Shown here: positions 11,812-24,230 of the stretch, piece by piece
How the letters are laid out: the number at the start of each line of letters is the position of its first letter
Numbering within the stretch: position 1 is the stretch's first letter
Assembly (NCBI RefSeq): GCF_018873765.1
Contig: NC_057926.1
Coordinates: 47,483,043 to 47,547,042, forward strand
Origin: Telopea speciosissima
Taxonomy: Eukaryota > Streptophyta > Magnoliopsida > Proteales > Proteaceae
Direction: 5' to 3'
Length of the DNA stretch: 64,000 nt
Made by a program: the position numbers and the translations under genes
Notes under the pieces: generated by a model
Database searches by the model: none
What the model was told of the DNA's origin: nothing
What the model saw: only the letters and a program-made list of their open reading frames with translations

Positions 11812-12435
11812 TGTCATATAGGCAACTATCGATTGGGAAAACAACTACCATTAATCAAAAAGGAATGTTACTGAGTGTAACAATCTTATTTAGTTAATGA
11901 AGGGAAGTGGATAGGATATACTTTTTTGGAGCATTTTTTTCATTTTTTCTTTGCTTTTTTTTTTTGCTAAAAGATCATTGTATTAAGGAAAAGAAAAAAA
12001 GATACAAAGAAAACAAAACCCAGACACTAGCGCCCATCCTCAAGGAATCCACTGCAGGTGGATCCAACAGGAGGGCCTGGCCTAACATCACCAAAATCGA
12101 AATCTAGGCAAACCCATGGCATCGTGAGCTAGCTGTTCTTCATTTTTTCTTTGCTTGAGTAGTAACATTAGTGAAAGAATGCCTTAGTAAAAGGAGACAA
12201 ATATATAATTGAGCAAGCTAAAGCTATAAAACAAAATAACGAACCACCGTTGTTCATCAACTGGAGGAGTAGTTGACGTGTTGATACGGGAGTCCATAAT
12301 CAAATCAAATCAAATTTGTGTCCAAAAAAAAAAAAAAGTTTTCCACACATTGTTGGAGGAGGATTGAAACACACTATATTTTCAGACTCTAAACAACTAG
12401 TGTCTTTCTTAAACCGTTCTTCGTCTTTTTAGTAT
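11812..12435. repeat. 3' flank module of copy 1
   Basis: It matches the flank seen at 44-480 and 39880-40260 (ATCGATTGGGAAAACAACTACC, then the TTGTTCATCAACTGGAGGAG region). It is interrupted by the LINE tail at 11956-12138 and then by the TIR element at 12436. No gene is present. Confidence 0.7.
11956..12138 (-). mobile_element. 5'-truncated LINE tail
   Basis: The insert lies between two exact copies of the 17-bp TSD TTCATTTTTTCTTTGCT (11939-11955 and 12139-12155). Its left end is a poly(T) tract, that is, poly(A) on the minus strand. The minus strand reads EQLAHDAMGLPRFRFW then stop, matching the end of the LINE RNase H frame also found at 19679-19938. Only about 183 bp of the element was inserted. 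Confidence 0.85.
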
Positions 12436-14067
12436 GGGTAAATTACACAGCAACCCCTGAGGTTTGCCCTAATTAAATACAGTGTGATCCCCTGTGTTTC
12501 CAAAATATACACTCCGATCCCCTGAGTTTAGGGTACTTGTTACACTAAGCCCCACTCCGTTAGAGTATTCCTGTTAGTTGTTGACATGTTGGCTATTGAT
12601 GCCTTAAAATGACAAAGATACCCTTAATGGGATGTGAGCTTGCCATTTTGCCCATATGGCAGTCCAAACTTCACACCCCCTTCCTTCTGCAAACATGGGT
12701 TGGCTGCAAGGAAACAATGAAACTGGGCTTGCTCCTTGATGCAAATGCAAAAGCCAATTGGAAGGCTTTCTTTTTCTCTTGTATGGATACTAGTCTTCTT
12801 TCCAAGATAAAATAGGTGGAATAGATCTTACTAGCTAGGATTGGTGACGTCCCTTCCACCAGTATCTGCAGAATATTTTTCAAGTAAATGTTAGTAAATC
12901 TATTGGGATTGGTGTGTGGTTTGTGTGATTACACTTTCATCACAAAAAAGGAAAGCAAGTCTTTGCTGGGTTAATAAGATTGTAACTATTTTCGTTACAG
13001 GTGTAAATGTCACCAGGATTTTTCTCGTACTTCCACATTGTGATCATGTGGGTCTCACATTCATACTCTCTTTCTTTTCTAACCATGTGGTTCTCCTAAT
13101 GAAGAAAACGTTTCCTACAATGTGATTGGTATGGTGTGTGGAAGATTCTTCTGACACAAGTTGCATGAGAAAAATTTTCACCCATGATTCAAATATTGTT
13201 AATAAGCGACTACCATCGATAGACAATATTGTAATCAAAGTAGAAAAAGAAGCGAAGAAATCAACAGACTGTAAAAACTAAAAATCCAAGAATGCCCAAA
13301 TAGTGATCTTGAGGTTTCAGATGCTAGCTTGATCTTCTTCAAGGCATCCCAATAAGACATGGTTTCTGGGTCCTGGGGAGAGGGGTTGTTCACCATTTGG
13401 AGAGATTTTTCAGTGGATTTGGTTGTCAGAGATCTGAAAATTACCTCCCATTCCTTTCTCAGTTAAAATCATATATGGTGGACTCTCTTCTGCTCCATCT
13501 TCTCTTGGTGACCCTAGCCACAACCTCCCTGAGCAATCAAACCCCTAACCTACTGCCCCAATTTCTTCGGTTTCATTGTACACTTTTACTGGAATTCATA
13601 TTTGGAGGCTGAAAGCTCTGATAATCTTTACAATGCGGGGAGCAAGCATAATCAAGCTTGCACCATTCAATGGAACCCCAAAGAAACAGAGTGTCTTAGA
13701 CTCACTAAAACAGAACTGAAGCAAAAATAAAGGGGTTAAACGTGCAAGAGGGGTGGCCTTCTCCAAGGAGAAATGGCCACGATTTTTCCATTCATATGGG
13801 GTTACTGGAGGAAGGCAGAGGATGGTAGACACAATAGTGGGGTGGTCGAAGGTTGCAGCGGTGGTGGGGCGATGGTTGAAGAATAAGAAGAAAGAAGAAG
13901 AGGAAGAAATAGTGGTGGGTCCCACTTTTTATGTTTGAAAAATAAAATATTAGAAAATGGTTAATTGAAGGGCAAAATTGTCATTTAAATTTTATATTTA
14001 ACACCGTCCACTTAAAGGTGCCGGGTGTATATTTTGGAAACACAAGGGATCGCCATGTAATTTACCC
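12436..14067. mobile_element. Mutator-like TIR element, 1.63 kb
   Basis: The ends are GGGTAAATTACAC and ATGTAATTTACCC. Inverted similarity continues inward (GTTTCCAAAATATACAC on both sides), with the left arm containing an extra block. TSDs are TTTTAGTAT (12427-12435) and TTTTAATAT (14068-14076), one mismatch. The empty site CTTTTTTAATATTAGATTG is at about 56420. Interior ORFs are short and not recognised; there is no transposase. Confidence 0.85.
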
Positions 14068-14143
14068 TTTTAATATTAGATTGAGTTGTATGTGCTTACA
14101 TTCTCTCTTAATCATTTTTTTAATCTTAATATGTTTTTGTTTG

Positions 14144-14340
14144 GAAGAGAGCCGACCTCATACAATGGTAAGGTTGCTCCATTACGACCTAGTGGTCACA
14201 GGTTCAAGTCAAGAAACAGCCTCCTCCAAACCTGAGCAGTGGCAAGAGCTTGACGTACTGGGTACACCAATGGTGAAGCTCATTCACAGGCAAAAGTGGC
14301 TTCTCTCTGCAAATCCTGACATCCTATTGGATTAGATCTT
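14144..14340 (+). mobile_element. tRNA-type SINE, copy b
   Basis: Sister of the SINE at 556-760, with box-A-like ATGGTAAGGTTGC and box-B-like AGGTTCAAGTC. It lies in the 3' flank of copy 1, just right of the element at 12436-14067. Confidence 0.6.
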
Positions 14341-14994
14341 CTTTTCTTTCTTTCAATAATATTTTTATTTATTCATGATGACCAAAAAAAAATGTCTAGT
14401 TATTCATGTGTTCAATTTGAATCTACACACACCTTGCAATATGGAGAAATTAATCTTTCAAAATTCGGTGTATCTAAAGAAAGTTGAACAACTGCAAATG
14501 CAAGAGGTAAAAAAAAATTTGAAAACATAGCAACGCATGTGTTTGAAATGGATAAAAAATGACGAAATTAACCATCCAACTTAAGGAAAACAATTTATCG
14601 ATTAAAAGAACTATCATATAGCCGACTATGGAAAGATAATTTTCCCCATAAAGAGGAAAAAAAATTTCTTTCACTACGCGGTGAAGATTCACCACACCAT
14701 CTCAAGATTCACAAACCCTATAAGGTTTTAGTGGGTTCCCCAAAATACCTTCTGGTGCACATCTGAATCCATTCACCGTGGCTGAAGGAAAACTCGTTCT
14801 AAAAAAAACCACAAACAATTGAAATAAATAAAAAGAAGATTTGTTCATGTTTTTGTTGATCCAATCTTATACAAGTATACTAATTCAAACATGATTTATT
14901 GAGAAAAAGACAACTCGAGAAAATAATAGGTCAAATTAGGAACCAATAAAAGTTATAAAAAAAAGTCAAAATGCTCAAAACTCAAATGTGTGAA
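14341..14994. repeat. 3' flank module of copy 1, right part
   Basis: It matches 760-1370 and 40560-41190. Nothing gene-like is seen. It ends where the CACTA terminus begins. Confidence 0.65.
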
Positions 14995-15540
14995 CACTAC
15001 AACAAAAAGGAAATATAACTGCATTTTTTTCGCAATAAAAGGTCCAAATATCCGTAGCAATAGCCTACATATAGCTGCGGATTACCTACAGTTTTCTATC
15101 TGTAATTACAAGTGTCGTCGCTAAGTCTATAGCTATGGATTTCCTACCGCAGGAAAGGGTAATCTGTAGTTGTGGAAAAATCCATAACAAATCTATAACT
15201 ACGGATTTTTAGTTGCAGATGTTTCCGCATCAAACCTATAGCTGTGGATTTTTTGTTGTGGATTTTTGCTCAACAAATCTATAACTGTGGATTTTTTGAT
15301 GTGGATTTTTTCGCCACAAATCTATAACTACGAATTTTTAACTGCAGATTTTTTTTGCTGCAAATCTAAAACTGTAGATTTTAGCTGCGGAATTTGGCGT
15401 CCCAAAATTTATTGGTACAACTTTGTAGTTGCGGATTTTAGTTGTAGATTTATGTGCATCAAAAGGCGGATATTAGCTACGGAAATTTTTTATGAAACAT
15501 GACTATGGATTTTAGTTGCAAATTTTTGTACATCAAGGTC
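14995..15540. mobile_element. CACTA (En/Spm) element terminus
   Basis: It starts CACTACAACAAAAAGG, the standard CACTA end. Some 480 bp of subterminal repeats follow, in both orientations, of words such as CTGCGGATTTT and CTATAACTACGGATTTTT. It was inserted into the 3' flank after AATGTGTGAA. The opposite end is absent, as the sequence passes into another repeat near 15540, so this is a truncated element. Confidence 0.85.
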
Positions 15541-16079
15541 TAAGGGTAATAACGATCAAATCGTGGGTTTTCCTATTTGCAAAGTTGAATTTTCCCTTAC
15601 TTTTAGGATTAAGCTTTCCTCCACCAATTGAGGACGGTTGACCCACCATCCAAGGGTTCACAAATCCCTCCTAGGGTTTTAGTATGTTCCAAAATACCCA
15701 TTTGATATCCTTTCCCGCTCTATTCCACCTTATGGTATCCCATTCACCGTGGGTAGAGGGAAACTTGGTCCTACCTTTTATATCTATTTTTTGCAGATCC
15801 AGATCCTCTACTGCGCAGGTGCCCCAACTGCTCTGTTGGGCAAACACAACAATGCATGAAATGATCGTCTTATCCCCACTCGGGCAGGGGTAAAGCGGTC
15901 ATTGTGCGCCTTGCTATGTCTGCTCAGCAGGGCAGTTGGGGCAGCCGTGCGTAGCAAGAGACGCCAATCCATTTCTTGCGTACCAAACACAATGAATGAA
16001 ACTTTGCACGGTATGTGCAGGTGCACGTACATGTGAGAAGTAACTACCTATCCTATTTTTGCCATTTACAAGGGAGGAA
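15541..16079. repeat. Fragment of the long repeat at 5090-7440
   Basis: It matches 21905-22350 and 49165-49440 (AATAACGATCAAATCGTGGG, then TTTTAGTATGTTCCAAAATAC), followed by a piece equivalent to 7250-7390. The order is rearranged compared with 22060-24230. No gene is seen. Confidence 0.55.
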
Positions 16080-16212
16080 GAGTATTAATGGAAAAAAATA
16101 AATATGTGATTGCCACTAAGATGTACGTCATATACGTGCAGTTTTTAGGAGCAAATAAACATGTGATTGGCTCTAAGATGTACTTTCACCTGCACATATG
16201 TGCAGATGATCC
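16080..16212 (+). promoter_or_regulatory. Gene-less promoter module, split by a solo LTR
   Basis: This copy of the GH3 upstream module (TGTGATTGGCTCTAAGATGT, CATATGTGCAGATGATCC) is interrupted at 16213 and resumes at 16812-16866 with ATTCTCAAATGAGC. A LINE fragment rather than a GH3 gene follows. Confidence 0.5.
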
Positions 16213-16811
16213 TGATGCAGGCCCGATTACTATCGCAAATGAGGTGGAGACGAGCCACAATCATCCCAAGGCCATTAGGCGGTCTGCACAGATTCAAGCT
16301 CGTAAAGGAGGCGATGGTCCAGCTAAGCCAATCGAGCCTACAAGTATAGAACACCAGCACTAGTAGTACGTTATTAGTAGTTGTTTTGAGTTTTGGTGAT
16401 GAGCTGTTTTAGAGATCAAGTAGGAAGTTGTTATTTCTTTATTTTAATAAGAGTTTAGAAGTTTAGAGTTTGTTCTTTACTAGGTGTCCTTAGTTAGGAA
16501 TAACACCTTCACGTTATTAGCTTTTGAGTATGAATAGTATTTTAATTTCAATGGGTTGTAATTGAGGCTATTTAAAAGCCAACGTATTTGGCTGTAGGGA
16601 ATAATTTTTGGATAATAAAAAGAAACGTTCTTCTTTGTGAGGATTTTTAGAACCTAGCAGAGTTCTTGTTTACCAAAGAAACCACGGTGATCGAGTTTCT
16701 CCTTCGATCTTGAAGAATTGAGGGTTCTTTTGGATCGATTCCATCAGTTATTCTTTTGGGGTGCTCGGTTAGTTTCTCTCCTAATCCGTATCTTTCAACC
16801 AGGTTGCATTA
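16213..16811 (+). mobile_element. Solo LTR, 599 bp
   Basis: It is flanked by the 5-bp TSD GATCC (16208-16212 and 16812-16816). The ends TGATGCA and TGCATTA are near-perfect inverted repeats, with the expected final CA now TA. A TATA-like CTATTTAAAAG lies near 16569. Empty sites are at 47729 (CATGATCCATTCTCAAATG) and 24815. The short frame reading into IRRSAQIQARKGG at its start could be the tail of the lost polyprotein. Confidence 0.75.
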
Positions 16812-16866
16812 GATCCATTCTCAAATGAGCAAGCAACATGCTCCACATTCTATTCTTACAAGAGAC

Positions 16867-18640
16867 TTTTTTATTTTTATTTTTTATGAAACGATAAATT
16901 TATAATGCTAAAAAGATGGCAAAGATTGTTTATACATACAAGGAAGAGATTGTGTAGCAGCTAGTTTGGCCTTATATTTTAGCCAGGTTAGAATTCTTTC
17001 ATTACTTATGTTACGGTAAGAGATATCCTTGGACAATTCCGAGTCCTGCAAAAACTAAGCTAGCAGCTCGTAGGGCTAAGGAGATCAGGATGGAGTTGGA
17101 AGAAGGCTAGGCAATGATTTGTCAGAACACCAAACATTTTTCAGCTTCACACCTCTTGTTAGCAAAATTTAACCCGGTCATTATCCCAACCAGCTCTGGT
17201 TCCATATCATGACATTTCTTAATGAAACCTGTACTGACCATAATGAGTTTGCCATCCAACAAAATACCAAAGGCCCATCTAGAAGAGATTAGGTCTCTGG
17301 AGTCAACCCCTGCGCATAACAAAACAAGAAATTCTAAAATAGTTAAATCAGGCATGGAAGAAATAAACATATCCACCAAACAAGAGTCATTTACAGATAG
17401 GGATGAAATTGAGGTTGGGAAAATATGGAGATCCTGTAGCCAAGTCTTAACGTTTTCAGAAACAAGAGAGGATTAGGTTTAACAGACCTAAAATATAAAT
17501 TGTTCCTAACTTCCCAAATACAATAACAAGTTATAATAAACACAGAAAAAACCAGTTGAAAGTGGTCTTATCAAGCCTGTGAGAGAGAAAAGTAGACAAA
17601 CAGAACTGTTCCATTGAAGGATGGGTGAGAAACTCGGTTCTCAGCTCCAGAGGACCAGCTGCCCTGATATGTTTAACCCAATCACAAGAGAAGAAGATAT
17701 GCTAGAGGGTCTCATTACAAGTGCCACATAGTGCACAAGTGGGGTCGACCTAAATCCATTTCGAAACAATATCCTTAACTGGAAGCCTTGCATTTAATAC
17801 ACGTAAAAAAAAACATTTTAAACTTAGGATGCAAATTAAGTTTCCAAAAAATATTCCACCAATTGAAAGAAGAAAAATCACGGTTAGGAGAATCAGAAAT
17901 GAGAAAGTTAGCCGCTCGTTTAGTATTAAAACAGCCATCCTTAGCAAGGGGCACCACCAAGTATCAGGAGAATAAAAAATGGGGATGAGAGAGATGGTTT
18001 GGGCATGATCAGGGACAAGCTGTCTTAGCTGATCAGTATCCCAAGAGAGGGACTGGGTATAAAACAAACAAACTTTCATAGGGTGAGTTCGGTGTGAAGT
18101 ATTTAAATGGATTGAGAAACCAGGAATAGAGGGAATCTAAGGTTCAGTCCAAAAAAAAATATTCTGAGCATTTCCAATCCTTCTAAAAGTAAAGGATCAT
18201 AGAGTTCCAACAACCTTGGTTATACTATTCCAAGTCCAAGACCCTTTCTTTGAAATGGTTTTGGGGTCAAAAAAGGAAGAGTTTGGGGAATAATGGGCTT
18301 TTAGAACCCTAGCCCATAAGGCATTGTCATCGGTTAAAAGTCTCCATCCCAGTTTCAATAAAAGTGCCTCATTATGGGTTCTAGCTCTTCTAAACCCCAA
18401 ACCACCAACAGATAATGGCCGACACAAATTCTTCCAAGAGACAAGAGAAGCTTTCCTATGCTTACCACTACCCCCATTTCAAAAGTTATGACAAATAGAA
18501 TCAATTTTCCTTCAAATAGAGGTAGGGAAATAAAAGCAATTCATGAGATAAGCAGGTAAAGAACCAAGCACAGATTTGATAAGCACTCTACACCCTGCAA
18601 AGGACAAAGAATTAGATTTCCAACCCATCCGTGGCTACCC
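16867..18640 (-). mobile_element. Degenerate L1-type LINE fragment
   Basis: On the minus strand, pieces follow the order of a plant LINE ORF2. Around 18427-18197 is the late reverse transcriptase region (CRPLSVGGLGFRRARTHNEA). Around 18079-17750 is a zinc-binding-like linker (WNIFWKLNLHPKFKMFF, in more than one frame). Around 17379-17122 is an RNase H-like piece (WAFGILLDGK). The left edge is a T-rich tract (16866-16889), as expected for a minus-strand poly(A). The right edge abuts a different repeat at about 18640, so the 5' part was lost. Frames are broken. Confidence 0.75.
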
Positions 18641-20380
18641 TCTATTGCATCGCATTTGCAACACAACTGTTTTGTGCCCATGAAATGAAAAAAAATTGAA
18701 ATAACCCTAAGAATTCCATATTTCTAGATACAAAGGCTGGTTCTAGGGTTCTTGGGGATCGATTCCATCTCATTTTAAATTCAGAGACAGAATAGAAATT
18801 GGTGCTCAAGAACCCTAAAAACTGTCTCCGAATTTAAAATACATCCACAGTGAGAGTTTATCTCTAAAAGAATTTAAGATTAAAAGAGGGGAAAGAGTTA
18901 ATAGAACCACCAAGAAGGTCATGAGAGGGGACGAGAATGGCTCATCATCTTTGAACGATGACTGTCCCTGATGGCTTGATTCCATGGAGCCCAAATCGGT
19001 TCTCTACTTTTGTTTTGGGACTTCACCTTGCTTTCTTGCAGCTCAATTGAGTGAGATTGAGTCGGGCCTTGAAGCATAAGGGCATCCCTTCATCTGGGGC
19101 GATGGCTTCTAGCAGGGGTCAAAGAGAAAGAAATGGGATTTTCTCCTCAAATTTTTGATATGTTTCATTTTTTTCTCAACCCATCTAGGTCTTGTACCAC
19201 CTTGCTTCAATTAGCTTTGAGCCCTATTGAATCCCTTAATTGTTGCGATCTTCCCTCTACTGCAACTACCCTCAGAATCCTCTGGGCCAAGAAGAAGCTC
19301 TGTTTCTGAGGATCATAGAACAGTAGCAAAATCAAAGAGGGGATCGGTGAACTATTGAGAAATCTGGAAAAGATAAGGGCGTTGATTATTGGCTCCTAAT
19401 CTTCTTCAATAAAACAGAGAAATCACTCACCTGTTTTGAGTTTTGGGATTAATAATACATATTTGTGGGCTGCAGCAGGAAGAAGAAGAAGGGTAAGTTG
19501 GTCATTTAACTTCATAAAGGTAATCTTATTCCACCCGATCATATGCTTTTGACAATCAAGTTTAAAGACTACCCATCCATGCACGTCCCCTTTATGATTT
19601 CTTAGAAAGTGAAAAATTTCATGTCTAATAACTTTAAGTTGTTCATTTAACTTTATAAGGGTAATCTCATTCCACCCTATTTTTTTCTAGAAGATCATTA
19701 TATTAAATGACAAAGAGCCAAAAACAGAAACAGGAAAGAAACGAAGAACACTACCATTGGCTGAGAATGCCAGCCAGCTCCCCCCACCCATTACAGAAAC
19801 CAGTATCTAGGCATACCCATAGCATCACGAGCCAATTGTTCTTCAATATGACTAGGAAAGGGAAGGTTTGTCGAAGACACTCCCGTAATCACCACATGCT
19901 TGGCCAAGTAGTCTGCAATAGGATTCCACCCTCTCATATGCTTTTGATAATCAAGTTTAAAGATTACCCATTCATGTTCCCTTTATGATTTTTTAGGAAG
20001 TGAAAATTTTCATGTGCAACAACTTTATCAGACAACTTCTTTGTCGGTTGTCACCAACACTAATACCTGGCTGATATCCTATCATTGCACGGTACTACGA
20101 TCACAATGGTATAATGGTCAAAATACCCTATGGTATCGGTATCTTTGAGGGTAAAACTTTTCATTACATCCGATACTGTTTGATATCATCCCCATATCCG
20201 ATCTGATACCGATACTCGATATTGATCCCCCGATACTCTATACCTAAAATCATAAACTTGGTACAAATGATCATGGTGAATCGATTCGTCCACATATATA
20301 TTTCCCGCAAAATGCTTCTGCATTGCTTGTATGATGTATCCAAATTCCTAATCTTACAGAGTACTTTCTCTCTTGGCTTG
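18641..20380. repeat. Second copy of the 3660-5095 repeat
   Basis: It is collinear with 3660-5095: the CCATCTCATTTTAAATTCAGA block, the tandem ATTCCACCCTA segment, then the GATACC-rich part and ATGCTTCTGCATTGCTTGTA. The left TIR end is missing. A LINE tail interrupts it at 19679-19938. No gene is seen. Confidence 0.65.
19679..19938 (-). mobile_element. 5'-truncated LINE tail
   Basis: It is flanked by the direct repeat ATTCCACCCT (19669-19678 and again near 19925-19934, so the true right edge may be a few bases earlier than given). The left side begins with a T-rich tract. The minus strand reads through NPIADYLAKHVV and EEQLARDAMGMPRYWF, the C-terminal end of a LINE RNase H domain, and shares its tail with 11956-12138. 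Confidence 0.8.
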
Positions 20381-20496
20381 TTTTGAGTTACAATATTGCC
20401 CTTGCTAATAGGTTAGTAGTTAATACTTTAATTTAATTTCAATTTTAACACGTTTACAGAGGTTCTCTAAACAAGCACCCTCAAATTTTGTCGAAT

Positions 20497-21060
20497 GTAA
20501 AATTATGTGGCAGCTCCAAACCCTGGAAACAAGAGAAATGACCTGATTGGACCACATGTCAAATTTGATATTCAAATTCAATCATATCTCGTAGGATCTC
20601 ATTATCTGTGTAATTATTCTTGTAATTATCATCCGTTACGGATTCAATTCAAGACAACCGATGCAATTGCATCTTCTCATCATTTATCCTCTCATTAATA
20701 TCTTCTTATCATGGTATCATTAGTCTAGGTCTCTGGCATCAAGTCTGGTTCTTCTTCTATGGGTACCGAGAATGCATCTGCTTCGTCCATTATGCTCGCT
20801 TTGCCGATGTCTTATACCGATTATCTTTATTCGAGTGATCAACCTGGAGCAACCTTGGTGACTCCTCTGCTAGATGGCAATAAGTATCCTACATGGCACC
20901 GATCCATGTTAATGGTCATTGGAAGCAAAAAACAAGTTGGTTTTCATTGATGGCACTTTACCGAAACCAGATTTGCAAGACACCATGAGGTGGCATACTA
21001 AGAAGCTTCTAATTATAAGAAACATTATTGGGGTTCAGATTAACCAAAAGAGAGTTATGA
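20497..21060 (+). mobile_element. Copia-type remnant: LTR end, primer site, gag start
   Basis: The LTR-like part ends TTATCA near 20709 and is followed at once by TGGTATCATTAG, close to the initiator-methionine tRNA primer site. A frame from 20759 reads SDQPGATLVTPLLDGNKY and WHRSMLMVIGSK, the typical start of a Ty1/copia gag. An extra base near 20930 breaks it (QVGFH then stop), after which FIDGTLPKPDLQ continues in another frame. The rest of the element and the second LTR are absent. Confidence 0.8.
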
Positions 21061-21084
21061 TCACAGCCTAAGGATGGTAAAATA

Positions 21085-22050
21085 GATACCAAAACATTCC
21101 TCCAATCAGAAAAGAAATCAGAATTACAAAAGCGTTTTTATTTTATTTTATTTGACCATGTAAACTTGGGTCTACTTGATTGGAGGTCAACAAAACCAAA
21201 ATTATTAACAATATTAAAAACTCCAGGCACACCAGTCCTATGAAACGAGATTTAAGTACTCTAACCTTCGCATCAAAATTAAGAACTTTGTTGAAATCTC
21301 CTACTAAGATTATAGAAAAGCACAGACATGACTCAAACACCGAGATCTCATTCCAAAAACTAGCTTTTACAGTCAAAGGGAGGGGGAGGGGGAGGGGGGG
21401 AACACAGGGAGGTGGTAGTGTATGCGTGCAACTTGCCAATGTTCTTTCTCCTTATTTTGTAATGTCAAGTGTATATTTTGTAAGGGAAAAAGAACATTGC
21501 TTGGTCGCATGGTTCCATCGCCAAGTCATAGGAGCACACAAATTTACTACCTTGACCAATGTTAATTCAAAATATCCATCCATGTCAATGCCCCTACATA
21601 AGTTCTCATTGCCCCCTTGTGCTGATACAAGGACTTACACGACCAAGCAAGGATCTCTTTCCCATTTGTAATGTACATACGAGAGTGTTTCTCCATTTAA
21701 TGTTGTAGACCTAAACCTACTTTATCATTAGATTAAGCAAATGATCACCTAAGCAGTGCTACATATGGAATACAAGAAAAAAAGAGAGAGGAAAAAACAT
21801 ATATACTTGTCTTTCCTTGGTTGTGAGGTACCTACTTGGCTAATTCAATCTGGGCATTAATTGGAGAAAAGGGTTCTTGGGACATTCAACTCACAAGGGG
21901 TAAATAACGATCAAATCATGAGTTTTTCATATTTGCAAAGTTGATTTTCCCCTTTGTTTTAGTATTATGTTTTTTTTTTTTTTTACCCTTACCTTTTAGG
22001 AATAAGTTGTCCTCCATCAATAAAGGATGATTCACCCACCATCTTAGGGT
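21085..22050. repeat. Gene-less upstream module and following spacer
   Basis: 21085-21430 matches 48110-48470 and in part 31330-31600 (TGACCATGTAAACTTGGGTC, the AGATCTCATTCCAAAAACTA block). It contains the purine run at 21377-21405, GGGAGGGGGAGGGGGAGGGG and more. 21430-22050 matches 48755-49300. No gene is visible. Confidence 0.55.
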
Positions 22051-22059
22051 TCACAAATC

Positions 22060-24230
22060 CCTCCTAGGGTTTTAGTATGTTCCAAAATACTCATTTGATA
22101 TCCTTTCCCACCCTCTTCCACCTTATGGTATCCCATTCACCGTGGGTAGAGGGAAACTTGGTCCTACCTTTTATATATATTTTTTGCAGATCCGGATCCT
22201 CTATTGTGCAGTTGCCCCAACTGCTCTGCTGGGCAAACACAACAAGGCATGAAATGATCATCTTATCCCCACTCGAGCAAGGTACTCAGGCAGGGGTAAA
22301 GCGGTCATTGCGCCCTTTGCTATGTCTACCCAGCAAGGCAGTTGAGACAATCTGTGAGGACAATGACATGGCAGGGGATCGCCACGTGTCCTCCACCTCA
22401 TCCCTCTTTAGGGAGAAGAAAGAGGTGAATTGAATATTTGGAGTCGCCACCTAGAGGATGGTCTAGGACCTAAGTTTTAATGTAATGACTCTCATAAATG
22501 CCCTTTTGGGGACAAATGGTTTGTTGGTCTAGGTACGGGTCAAATTATGGTCCGAGGAATATATTATGCACCCCAATCCGCCCGAACTTGGCAGTCTTTC
22601 TATTACTTGGCTAAGCAATGGTATAACATGCTTTGATAGAACGTAAGATGCAAGTACAAAGAAAATAAAACACAAGGAGAGTGAAAAGAGCACATACCCG
22701 GAGGTTCGACTGTGAAACAATGATTAGTATACTAGAATTTAAAATAAAGGACTCAAGGCCTAAATAACTTAAACATGGTGGACTCAAGGCTAAGCATGAA
22801 GAGATGATAAAAAGAAAGAAACGAAAATGATGGCTAGGCCTGTGCATATGGTGGAATGTGGATAACGATAATAAAAAACGAAAACATATGTACATGGCAT
22901 TTGAGAAGACTCATAAAATGAATGCATGAGGGAATCTTAAATTACGGGGGATGGGGATCATACAAAAGTGCATGCATGGAGACGAATAAAAGAGTGATAT
23001 GGATGAACTTAGGAAGAAGGAGAGAGAGGAGAGAGAAGGTGTGATCATCATCTGGAGAGATGGGATCACACCCCTTCAGGAGATGCAAACGGAAATTAAA
23101 AACGAGAAATCAAGTAAATGTAAAGGAAGAATGAGCTCTTACCTAATGAGAGCAAAAGACTAAAGATGTGGAGGTTTCCCTTTTGTAACTCAAGAGATTT
23201 GTACGTTGGAACAAGTTTCCCCGCTTGTAAGGCTTCTCTTGTTTCTTGTACTCGGGCACTTCGCAGTCAAGTCAAGATTCCTAGATTGGTGTTTCCTAGT
23301 CTTGAGGTAGGGGAAGTTTGGAGATTATGGTGTTCAAATGGTAGAGAGGCAATAGACCAGGGCTAAGTGGGATGCCAAAGCTAAAGACTCAAAGGTTTTG
23401 AATGGGGGCTAAGTATGGGTGCAGGGGGGTACTGTCTCTGAGGTGTTCCTTGGGGCCTAAGGGAGCCAAGATTGAAATCCAAAGTACTAAAAATAGGCTG
23501 GGATGCGAAACGAATCGCAACCGAAGCAAAATATGGAAGGTTTGGGCTTCTTGGATTTGTTGTTATTCAACAGTGAAAGTGCCCGACTCGACATCGAAGT
23601 GGGGTATGGTCGACATCGAGTAGTTGTCGATGAACAAGACTCGACATCGAGGGAAATGGATCGGGAGTCGATTACCATTGACTGAATGTCAAAGTGAGAT
23701 AGACAGTAAAAGTGCACTGCTCGACAATGAAGAGGTATGGCTCGATGTCGAAGGAAGGTGGGTTCGGTGTCGACTCAGGGCCATTGAGTGTCGATGTAGG
23801 TTTTAGTATCGATGGGCATGGTTTGGACTGTTTGGGCCACGCTGGTCGTTCCAAGGAGTCTGGGTCATGGCTAACCTTTCCAGGGGTTCTTGGAAGTTCA
23901 GGTTCGGGATCCGATAAAGGGGAATGGGTGATCAGTAAATGGATTCAAACGGTACACACTAACACTACATCCACAAATACACCGGCTCTAGACCTTGGAA
24001 GGTGCTCATCATCGTTACGGAAAACCTCTGGGAGAAAAGACAAAATAGGATGTCTACACAGCTGCACACAACAGGGGACCCCAATCCATTTCCTGCGTGG
24101 CAAACACAATAAATGAAACTCTGCACATACGTACAGGTGCACGTACATGTGAGAGGTAACCACCTGTCCTATTTTTGCAATTGACAAGGGATTGAGGAGT
24201 ATTTATGGGAACAAAATACACATGTAATTG
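22060..24230. repeat. Second copy of the long repeat at 5090-7440
   Basis: It is collinear with 5090-7440, with small deletions such as the absence of the stretch around 6500-6680. The TCGACATCGA-rich stretch is at 23580-23790. ORFs are not conserved in frame with the first copy. Confidence 0.65.
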
